Shown piece after piece: positions 48,468 to 59,200 of a stretch of DNA of 64,000 bases. Source of the stretch: Paragordius varius (Eukaryota; Nematomorpha); assembly GCA_964247055.1 (NCBI GenBank), contig OZ176050.1:5828001-5892000 (forward strand), in the 5' to 3' direction. The notes below the pieces were generated by a model. That model was given only the letters and a program-made list of their open reading frames with translations, was not told where the DNA came from and did no database searches. Position numbers and translations under genes: made by a program. The first letter of the stretch is position 1; the number at the start of each line of letters is the position of its first letter.

Positions 48468-49461
48468 AGAAATCGGCAAAATTTGCTCACATTTTTTTAA
48501 ACAATTTTTTTTTAATGAAAACTAGAGGCTTCATTGCAAAAAAACTACTAAAATATATCAAACACTACATATACATAACAAAACAATATTTTAAAAAATT
48601 TTAATTTTTACATGTTATCCGAAAGTCCTAAATAATTTTACGTTTCTAAAATGGGCTATTCTCTTAAAAAACGCCAAAATGCCGGGATTGCGCATTGAAA
48701 ATTTTAATTAAATTTTGTTCTAAACTAAAATTTTTTAAAAAATGTATGCTTTTTTCAAAAATTAAATGGCAAAATTTCGATGAAGCGTCTTAATACTATT
48801 TTCAGTCATGATGGATAAAAACGCTTTAAGATATCATAAAAGCACTTTTTTCAACAATTAAATGATACTGAAAATTTTTATCACATCAGAATTTTCATTT
48901 AAATTCTCGTTCGACTTCAAATTTATGTAAAATATTAATTGTGTTTATTTTACAAAATTCACCAAAAATTTTAAGCAAACGAATCGCTAAATTAAACCGA
49001 GTGGGAATGTTCAGCATCAATGAATTATGTGGAAAATGCGTTCGCCTCAAAATATTACGAAGTACGCTTCAACAAAATTTTGCCAAAAATTAAATTGTTG
49101 ATAAAAATATGTATATTATCCAAAATATTTTAGTTGATTGCATTTATCACGCAATGTTGGCATTTTTGCGTTTATTTTAAAAGAATTTGCCATTTGGAAG
49201 GACGGAAAAATCTTTGAATTTCGGAATCCTCATCTAAAAATTTATAAAAATATTGTTTAGCTTTTTTTATGTAGTTGTTGATATTTGAAATGACTCCAGC
49301 TTTCACCAAAAAAAATATTTAAAGTGCGCAAATTTTGCCATTTTCTGATATGAATCAATTACTGAAAATGATAATAACTTTCTTATAACACTGGTAAGGG
49401 TTAAAACCAAAAGCACCATTATTATCAGAATATATATATATGTTTTCCAATTATTATACCA
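48468..49461. other. AT-rich spacer, no gene seen
   Basis: Nothing recognised in about 1 kb between hAT copy 2 and the next Helitron. Confidence 0.5.
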
Positions 49462-50165
49462 CTAGCGTAAAACTCGTGCTGCTACGCAGCCCGAGGAAGT
49501 CCTTCGGACTTTTGGGGGGGTGGGGGGTTATTTGAAAAAAGGGACAATAAAATGATCCACATATGTGGATTATTTCGAAACATTATTTAATAGCTATGAT
49601 CTCATAAGAATTATAAAACGGTGCATTCATACATTGATTGTTTACTTGAGGGAAAAATAGATTTAAAAAAATATTTATACATATGATAGAAACTTCTTAC
49701 TCAGCAGCTATCATCAAAGAAACGCTTGACTAAAATTTTTGCCTTTTAACAGGTAATACGAAAAATCCTTATCCTATTTTTACAGTCTCATACCTTGGCA
49801 AAAAAATACAATCAAAAAATTATTTTTGTGGGTTTTTTTTGAAAAGAATGGCATTTTACGGGGGTAGCGGGTAAAAAGAGGGCTTAAATCAAAAAAGTGA
49901 GTCGACTATGTTCAGCGCGATCAAAAATAAGTAAACAAAAATCATATTTGAAATTGAATGGTCCAACACGTTCTCCAAAAAATTGACTTAACCCATTTTT
50001 TACACGGGGTGGGCCCGAACTGGGGACCTAATTCCAAAAAAGTGCGAAGCTATTGTCGGGGCATTCATTAATGATTATATTTTTTCTATGTTTGGATTTG
50101 AATGGGTCTACCGGTTTTCCTGTACCAGATCACAAAGCCAGTTTCCATTTTTATAAATATATAGA
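49462..50165 (-). mobile_element. Non-autonomous Helitron, complete ends, minus orientation
   Basis: On the minus strand it starts TCTATATATTTATAAAAATG at 50165 after a host A and ends CTAG at 49462 before a host T. The 3' hairpin GCTGCGTAGCAGC lies 12 nt before CTAG. At 704 bp it has one internal unit of the family. No Rep/helicase is encoded. Confidence 0.8.
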
Positions 50166-51212
50166 TTACCATAAATAATATTTTAATATCCATATATCTT
50201 TTGACATCCTATACATATGATGGATACTCCATACTTAGCAGCTATCATCAAAGAAACGCTTGACTAAAATTTTTGCCTTTTAACAGGCAACACGAAAAAT
50301 CCTTCTCGAATTACAGTCTCATACCTTGGGCAAAAATGTACAATCAAAAAATTATTTTTGTGGACTTTGTTTTTTTGAAAAGAATGGCATTTTACGGGGG
50401 TAGCGGGTAAAAAGAGGGCTTAAATCAAAAAAGTGAGTCGACTATGTTCAGCGCGATCAAAAATAAGTAAACAAAAATCATATTTGAAATTGAATGGTCT
50501 ACGTTCTCCAAAAAATTGACTTAACCCATTTTTAACACGGGGTAGGCCCGAACTGGGGACCTAATTCCAAAAAACGGCGAAGCTATTGTCGGGACATTTA
50601 TTAATGATTATATTTTTTCGATATTTGGAATTGATTGCGTTCACCGGTTTTCCGGAAACAGATTACAAAGTTACATGAGAAATCAGTTTTTAGCGGGTAG
50701 CTCCTTACCCAGCAGCTATCATCAAAGAAACGCCTGACTAAAATTTTTGCCTTTCAACAGGGAATACGTGAAATGTATATAGAATTTTTACGGTCTCATA
50801 CCTAGGGCGAAAAATCGATTTAAAAAATTATTTTTGTGGACTTTGTTTTTTGAAAAAAATGGCATTTTACGGGGGGAGCGGGTAAAAAGAGGGCCTAAAT
50901 CAAAAAAGTGAGTCGACTATGTTCAGCGCGATCAAAAATAGGTAAACAAAAATCATATTTGAAATAGAATGGACCAACACATTCTCCGGAAAATTGTCTC
51001 AAAGACACGATTTTTGTGGACTTGTGTTTTCAAAAAAAACCGTTTTTCACACGGGGTGGGCCCGAACTGGGGGCCTATTTCAAAAACAGGGCGAAGCTAT
51101 TGTCGGGGCATTCATTAATGATTATATTTTATCGAAGTTTGGATTATGGGTCTACCAGTTTTCCTGTACCAGATCACAAAGCCAGAATTTTCCATTTTTA
51201 TAAATATATAGA
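50166..51212 (-). mobile_element. Helitron-derived tandem units with a second 5' end
   Basis: Two further copies of the internal unit (each about 480-520 bp, with AGCAGCTATCATCAAAGAAA, GGTAAAAAGAGGG, AAGTGAGTCGACTATGTTCA and GGCGAAGCTATTGTCGG) lie head-to-tail with the unit in 49462-50165. They end at a second 5' terminus at 51212 (TCTATATATTTATAAAAATG on the minus strand). No second 3' CTAG terminus is seen. The whole 49462-51212 may be one Helitron with a duplicated 5' portion. Confidence 0.65.
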
Positions 51213-51592
51213 TTACATCACGGTCTACATATCTCAACAACACCCTTCTAACTATTTTCTGATAAACGATTTTTAACCTATTTTTTTATTTCTCGTCTAT
51301 TTAATCTTCTGTAGCGCAAGATGCTAGCATTGGTTCTAAAATACAATAGGATAATAATAAGAAAATAAATTAACATTTTGTAAACATCGCGGATTCGTTT
51401 GATACTTTTTATCTCCCCGTCAGAAAGCGTGAGTTGCAACACAAGGGTAAGTTCAGAGTTTGAGACCTGGGAATCATAATTTTTATAGATTTCAATCTAA
51501 TTTGTAACAAAATCCTTCACATCCAGACTGTCGTAGTTTTCTGTTAATCAGCTCCAACACCCGAAGGATTAAAATCTACTTTATCTCCAGCT
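51213..51592. other. Short unique-looking spacer
   Basis: No gene recognised. It is less AT-rich than its surroundings in places (TTCAGAGTTTGAGACCTGGG near 51450) but has no tRNA or other fold that I can support. Confidence 0.45.
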
Positions 51593-51600
51593 CATATTTT

Positions 51601-54600
51601 CAGTGGCGTACCGAGAATTTGCGGCGCCCGGGGCATAAAACTTTTATGGCGCCCCCTCCCCCCCCTTTCCCTTTTTTTTATAAAAGCTAATAAAACAATT
51701 TAGTAAAAAAATACAAACGTTGTAACCTAAACACCATAGATAAAAGACAGCACAGTTATTTTAAATTAATTATATATATTTATATGATACTAAATTTATT
51801 CCTTTTTAAATGCATAAGTATTTTAATAAATTTTATAATATGGAAATCTATATATTTATAAAAATGGAAAATGCTGGCTTTGTGATCTGGTACAGGAAAA
51901 CGGGTAGACCCATTTAAATCCAAACTTCAAAAAAATATAATCATTAATGAATGCCCCGACACTAGCTTCGCCCTTTTTTTTGAAATAGGCCCCAGTTTGG
52001 GCCCACCCCGTGTGAAAAACGGGTTTTTTTGAAAACAGAAGTCCACAAAAATCGTATCTTTGAGACAATTTTCCGGAGAACGTGTTGGACCATTCAATTT
52101 CAAATATGATTTTTATTTAGTTATTTTCGATTGCGCCGAACATAGTCGTCTCGCTTTTTTAACTTAGGCCCTCTTTTTACCCGCTCCCCCCGTAAAATGC
52201 CACCTTTTTAAAAAACAAAGTCTACAAAAATGTTTTTGAATCGATTTTTTGCCCAAGGTATGAGACCGTAAAAATTCAATATGGATTCCAAGTATTCCCT
52301 GTTAAAAGGCAAAATTAGTCCACCGTTTCTTTGATAGCTGCTGGGTAAGGAGCTACCAGCTAAAAACTGATTCCTCATGTAACTTTGTGATCTGTTTCCG
52401 GAAAACCGGCAGACCCATTCTAATCCAAATATCGAAAAAATATAATCATTAATGAATGCCCAGACAATAGCTTTGCCCTTTTTTTGAAATAGGCCCCCAG
52501 TTTGGGTTCACTCCGTGTAAAAAGGTTGATACTATTTCCCGGAGAACGTGTTGGACCATTCAATTTCAAATATGATCTTTGTTTACTTATTTTTGATCGC
52601 GCCGAACATAGTAGACTTTTTTGATTTAGGCCCTCTTTTTACCCGCTACCCCCGTAAAATGCCATTTTTTTCAAAAAAAAACCAAGTCCACATAAATAAT
52701 TTTTTGATTGTGTTTTTTTGCCCAAGGTATGAGACCGTAAAAATTCAATAAAGATTCCACATATTCCCTGTTATTAGCAAAATTGTAGTCAGGCGTTTCT
52801 TTGATGATAGCTGCTGAGTAAGGAGCTACCCGCGAACTGATCCGTCATATCGAAATAGCGTGCGCTAATTACAGAAAACCTATCAGGCCATATGAGTTCA
52901 ATAGCTGCTTAAAGTATTACCCGTAAAAAGACAAAGATTTTAGTCGAGCGGATTTTTAGAATTAACCGTTAAATAGGCCCTTTACTCCCTAAAAATGCTC
53001 TATCATTGAACTATTATTTAATTTTGAAACCATTCTTCCATAAACTATTAGGAATGAACGATTATTCCAGGTATAAAGGCAAATTTTTTTATCTAACTAC
53101 ATTTTTATATTGGCCTCTGGGTAGGGGCTTCCGCCTACAACTGTTATATCCATACAGCATGTCTTTGGAGCCAAATTTCAGAATATGACACTATGTAAAT
53201 CATTTAAAAACTTCGTGCCGCATAAAAAATTTGCTTATAAAATTTAAAATGCCCCCCTCCCCCCAGAAGTCCGAAGGACTTCCTCGGGCTGCGTAGCAGC
53301 ACGAGATTTACGCTAGTTATATATAAAAATAATATTTTTGTATATATTAAATTGATATTATCATAATGGCGAACAATAATTTAAAAAATAATTGTAAATC
53401 TAAGCGAATTTTACGATACAATTTTAACAGAATTATAATGCAATTTATAAAATATTAATTATATGAAGATTTTATCACTTGCAAAGGAAAAAAGCAATTA
53501 AGAGAAAAATATCTTTTATGTAAAAATTTTTTCTGGCTTTTGATATTGCAAAATTAACTATCATATTAAATTTTTCTTTTTCCAACAATGTTAAGTCATT
53601 CTCGTTTTATGGTACGTAGGTAAATAATAGAGTATATATTTAGGGATTATTACCTAAATTGCTGAAAAATCTCGTTTGAAAGTTCTTATTATTTTTGCAT
53701 AATTAAAACACTGCTCAACAAGGTTTTGCACCACCCCATTATTATTGCATTTTCTGATACCTAATGGCATGGAAAGGCCAAAACAAAAAAGAAAATTGAG
53801 GCTACCAATAGGATTTTTCCGAAATTTAATTTTTAAATTTGTATTTAATTTAAAAATAACAATCATTCCTCGTGTACATATGTTTAAATATTCAAACGAA
53901 CAAGTCGATACAAGTAATAATCCATGCAGGAATAACAAAATTCAAGGCATTAAATAAGATACTAAACAAGCTAAGAGCCAAAGTATTAAAAATCTAAAAG
54001 GGGCTTATGTATAGTGTGATAGATCCGGGCGGCTACACAAGCTCTGCATATCCCCCAAGCGATCCAATTATGCCAGATATGGCAAAGATAACAATAAATA
54101 ATCGTAAAGCCCGATAAGAGAGACTCGCAAGCAAAATCCAGGCAAATTGACATGTCAAATTAACCAATTCACAGAATAAAGTTAGATAAATTCTACAATT
54201 AAATTGAATAAAAAGATTAGGTAAATACAAATGGTCCAATCCCATAATAGTAAATTCTACTAAAAGTGGCTACACAACATCCATCTCAAATTAAAAATAC
54301 AAAACAACCAATAATTTCAAAAAATAAAGTATATCCACTAGGTATAAATAAAGGATTTTTTGTAAGAACCAACTCAAGAAAAAAAGCCTAATAAGTACTC
54401 GAAAGGACGAAAACTAACAAAAAAAATATAGCCTATCTAAAAGCCGAAGGTTTAAACCATAGAATGCCTTTTTTAGTATTTTTGTAAAATTTTTTTATAC
54501 GTATTAAAAATATACTTGAAAGAAAAAGACTAAATTTTGACGTTTAAGTCCGTACTATTTTTTTCTCTCAGATTTTTAAATGACATATTTATATTCAAAA

Positions 54601-54934
54601 GATAGAGATTAAAACGCTTTATTAAATGATATTATTATAATATAATAACAATTTATTATAAAGTAATATTTAATTTTCTCTCGATTTTCTCTTGTTTTTG
54701 AAAAATTGAAAAACCTATAATATTTCAAAATTCTGATTGGCGGGATCAAAAAATTTTTCACATTCGGTTTTAAAACACTGAAATTAGTCATAATTTAAAA
54801 GTTTGAGTGGTGGTGCTCAAAAATGTCCAAATTTGTCGACTAGTGAAACTTATTTCAAAAACCATTTAGGCGCCCCTAAATAACGGCGCCCGGGGCATGA
54901 TGCAACCCCTTGCACCCCCCTCGGTACGCCCCTG
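51601..54934. mobile_element. hAT-like element with CAGTGGCGTACCGAG ends, containing a Helitron
   Basis: Left end CAGTGGCGTACCGAG then GCGGCGCCCGGGGCA; right end TGCCCCGGGCGCC-complement then CCTCGGTACGCCCCTG, so the ends are long imperfect inverted repeats. A perfect 8-bp duplication, CATATTTT, flanks it (51593-51600, 54935-54942). A Helitron of 1.47 kb (51848-53316) sits inside; without it the element is about 1.87 kb. The remaining interior (53317-54870) has short open frames (53938-53654, 54245-54033) that I do not recognise as a transposase. It is probably non-autonomous. Confidence 0.82.
51848..53316 (+). mobile_element. Non-autonomous Helitron, full-length reference copy
   Basis: Starts TCTATATATTTATAAAAATG after a host A (51847) and ends ATTTACGCTAG before a host T (53317), the A^T insertion expected of Helitrons. 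The 3' hairpin GCTGCGTAGCAGC and the inner hairpin GAAGTCCGAAGGACTTC are intact. Inside are two tandem units of about 500 bp (from 51848 and about 52375), then one of the roughly 300-bp units seen in bulk at 38100-39860. No Rep/helicase ORF. Copies at 16657, 37682, 45467 and 49462 differ mainly in unit number. Confidence 0.85.
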
Positions 54935-54942
54935 CATATTTT

Positions 54943-55280
54943 TTTCCAAAATAACAGCACAACCACATTCACCACATTCACCACGTTCTTTCCCTTTTCT
55001 CAAATAATTTCATTAAGCAAATGATAGTAGAAAGTTTATTATGAAATTTATTTGTAAATTTGGTTTTAACAAATTTTGAAATATTAATAAATAGCATGAT
55101 ATTATCATAAGTTAAATTTCGGATCTGTTTGTACATTATGGACCACTCAAATGAGTAAATAATAGGCTTAGATAATATTAAAGGGTTAAATACGTTCTAG
55201 AAGAATAAATGAAAAAAATCAAAAAGCAACATAAGGCTAATTATCAGTATCTCTGTTATAGTTTTATAAATCATCGTCTC
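54943..55280. other. Spacer, no gene seen
   Basis: AT-rich, with a short ACCACATTC repeat near 54962-54985. Confidence 0.5.
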
Positions 55281-55580
55281 CAGGAGTGTCCAACACATTT
55301 GGCTGCAAGGGCCCCATTTATTAATTATATAGGAATTAATAAATATTTTTAAATATAAGACATTAAAAAATATGAAAACAATATAAACACTTATTCGAAC
55401 ATTTTATGCATTCGTTGCCAAAACTTGGAGGGCCATATTGAGAAAATTTGTTTCAAAAATGTCAATTTTTCTTAGAATTTGTAACATTTTTCTTAATTAT
55501 AAAATTATGTTTGGTATTTTTTCGAAATTTTTTCGCGGACTGCAAAAAAATTTTGGAAGGCCGCATGTTGGACACCCTTG
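55281..55580. mobile_element. hAT-like MITE (AGGAGTGTCCAAC ends)
   Basis: Ends CAGGAGTGTCCAACAC and GCATGTTGGACACCCTTG are imperfect inverted repeats about 300 bp apart; interior GC motifs (GCTGCAAGGGCCCC, TTGGAGGGCCATATT) are typical of hAT MITEs. Flanking octamers do not match, so age or borders are uncertain. A truncated relative lies near 32826. Confidence 0.6.
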
Positions 55581-56240
55581 TTCAGGGGAAAAGTCAATTT
55601 GAAGGTGCTTTTTATATAATGCCGATTAGATTGGACTTGCCACGTAGTTTACACCACCCCTCTATTATTTACCTGCCTGCCATTATTTGATAATCAAAAT
55701 AATAAGCTCCCGTAATGTGATCAATACAATACAGTAAGATAATATTAATTTATAATCTTCTTTTTGATAAAGAACCCGTTGTTTAAATGTAATCTTAAGC
55801 AATAGGTGTGTTATATATCAAAGACTATCCTCTCATAAAAACTTATGATCGATAATTAAAAAACATTAGATATGTTAAAATTAAATACTTTGATAAACAG
55901 TAGGTTTTTTCGAAACTTATTGGAACGTTATTTATGTCCCTATCAAGAAATATTTGTTACATGTATAAAAAATACAAAGTTTAGCCTATTGTCATATACC
56001 AATAATAAAAATATGTGTATAAAATATATTATCATGCATTTTTTGGTATACATTGTTCGATGATCGGTTATGCATTGGAAAAAATTGATGTTCATAAATC
56101 ACTGTGTGGTGTGTGTGGCTGTTGCGTTTTATTTAAACATACCTAGAATTTTTTAACAAAAAAAAACAATCATACAACGTTCATATTGCTTGTTCATTTT
56201 TATATAATTATTTTTTCTGTTCAAAAAATATTTTCATACA
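55581..56240. other. Upstream region of the AChBP-like gene
   Basis: No gene recognised; the frame at 55872-56063 is not conserved-looking. It should contain the promoter of the next gene. Confidence 0.5.
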
Positions 56241-59200
56241 ATGATACAATTTAAATTATGCCTTTTTGCCACGCTATTGTTTGTGTCTTTATTTCTGCGC
56301 TCTGGGTGCGATGATGATAATGAACCCACTCCTATTTATAAAACTGAAAGTAAATTAAGGAAAAAATTATTTGAATCTTATGACAAAGATGTGATCCCTT
56401 TAAAGACATACAATGATCCCATAGATGTTCAAGTTGGTTTAACGCTTGCGAAAATCAAAGAATTGGTATATAATATAAAATATTTATTTTTTTATTAGAA
56501 TTAAACTATATTTTGGTAAACGTTGAAATAAATTTTAAGAGTATTGAATTTTTAGATTTTGGCAGACAAATAAAAGTTCGACTCAAATAATTTGACTGAT
56601 ATAAACATCCTCGTACCTATATTTTTAATTTGTTTTGGGGGAAATTTGTATGGTTAAATCTTAAAAATGAATTATTATACTGTTGAATTATTATTAATCA
56701 TAATGAGTTGGACTTCCCAATTAATCTTTCAATATAATAAAAGTTGAATATTAAATGAGAGATTGGAATTGGAACCAGAGCCATTGTTACTTATAGAATT
56801 TTTTCTTAACCAAATATTGATTCCTAAAACAGCTACATCTCCGTGTCCTAACCTATAAAAAGGTGAATTTTTACTTTCCCTCGTACTTATTACGATGTTA
56901 CTCTTGTTTTTTTAGAGAAAAATAACATACATCAACAATCCTAAGTGCACAGTTTAATATGGTGATTATTATTAAGTGATCTATATAATCACAAAAACGA
57001 AACCGATATTTAACCATTTGACCAATAAACAATAGAACCGAAATCAAAAATATATCACCATTGGAACCAAACCAAAAACGGTTTGTCCCTAATTTAAATA
57101 CAAGGTAAAAAATATAGGTTTTAGAAAAAATCCGTTATATTACCTGTTTTTAAACCGTTCTTATAATAATAACTTGTTGTTCATTCTAACAGACAATATC
57201 TTAAAAATGACATAATTAATAAATGTGTTTCATAATAGTCCTAAGTTTCCTAACAATATAAAAACTGTATTTAAATTAAGTTCAATCATTTATAAGTTTT
57301 TATGTGTTAAGTCTCAAAGACTACAAAGACTAAGTCGAATAACTCTGGTAAAACACTGATATAGACATCTACTGCACTAAATTTATGATAATATTTAACA
57401 ACATCAATCGCGCAAAATAGTAACGTTGTCTGTCTCAAGGCTATTTAATATACACTATGATTCATTTTTAATTCTAAATAAAAATACGTATGCCACTGTC
57501 TCTAAAATTGGAGTGATGACAGTTTTATCCAAATAAACATTTCAAACTTTACGCTATAATTTATTGGCACAAACCTAATCCTTATCTTCTGATAACATAT
57601 GCATCAAAACCATACCAATGTGGAAAGAAACAATTTTACCTATTTTATCATAAAAACATTCGCATATGAGCGCCTGTGTATTTATAATTTGTGACAGATG
57701 TCAATTGGCCATCTTGATTGGATATTGGCCAAAAAACTTTGGTTGCCAAAGTCATTAGTAACCACACAACTTTTTATATCAAAACTTAATATTGTTTTTT
57801 TGAGGTTTAGTTTGTAATAATATTTTTTGGCTCAAAAAAATAATTTTATTTGACGATTAAATATATTTTTATATTCAGACTCACCTGAAACCAGCTGCTT
57901 AATCCGTTATTGTTAAACATTGTTTTCTACAAATTTTTTCTTTAAATAAAGTTTTCATTCACTCAGACCCAAAAAAGCATGAGATGCTAAATGGTAATAA
58001 TTTGAAAAGGTTATTGAGTTAAAATATGTTATTGCAATATTTGCATAATTAGCCAAAATAAAATAATCGCAGAATCGCTCAAGTTTATGAATTTTTAAAA
58101 TCTTTGTATTAAAATTTTAAGAACAGATATTATAAAGTATTTTTCAAAAAACGATGTTCGTGTTCATCATAGTTTTTTGATCCCCTAAAAATTATTTTTA
58201 AAATTATAAATACACTGGTACCTTTGAAATTAACGCAAAAAAGGCAAGTTACGCGATCTAAAATTTGCCTTAAAATTTATTGTTACTTAAAAAACTGGGT
58301 TTTTAGATTAAAAGATAAATTTCGCAAGGTTTATTTATGGTGGATTCCATATTGAAGGAAGTTTTCTATAAATTTATGCCACTGAAAATATTTAGCCCTT
58401 CAAAATTTGAATTAGTTATTGTGACACAATATAAAATACCGTATGAAAAAATAGGGAATTGTTTTTATTTAGAAGTGTTTATTACGACTCACGTTTTGAT
58501 GCAATATAATACCATGAAATAATCTTTTACAACATGTAACTAAACTTTAATTTAACATTGAATTAAAAATTTTACATTTTTAATCCATATTTTAGCATAT
58601 ATATATATATATATATATATTTATTTATTATCGGTAAATTCAGTTTTTTGCGTTAAGGATAGGAACGTATTTTGACAAATTCCAAAAGTATAAAAAAAAT
58701 ATGATGAAAGTTAACATCATTTTTATTTTGAATTCTATTTTATACTATGTATTCACTAAATATATTAGCGTACATTCAGCTTTCCAATATTACTTTATTT
58801 AATGTGCCTGAATGCGATTTTTTGATTTTAGCTGATATTGCTATAACTTTCATGAGATTGATAACCATTTATAAAATTTACATCATTCGAATCCTTATTG
58901 TTGACTTAATCAAAAGATAATTATATAATTTCCATAATTTGACCTCCAATTTTAGTTATAGTAAAAGTTATTATATGTCAATTCGGTATTTAAATGGCTT
59001 AAACGGGATATAATTTACATGTCTTTTTTTATGTATTAGATTTTTTATATTAAGTTACATTTAGAATTATTGCTAGCATTTCATTGCCAACAGGTGTCAC
59101 TGTATTTATCCTCCCCAACAATTAAATATAACTAATAACACTGAAAATTCAGATATACCAATAAACATGAATTTTATGCCAATAGATAATCTGAATGACC

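Noticed and set aside
54360-54460. Nuclear copy of mitochondrial rRNA, suggested by TAAGTACTCGAAAGGACG
   Set aside because: The match is a short motif only; the surrounding sequence does not continue as mitochondrial rRNA, and neighbouring frames contain stops in both codes.
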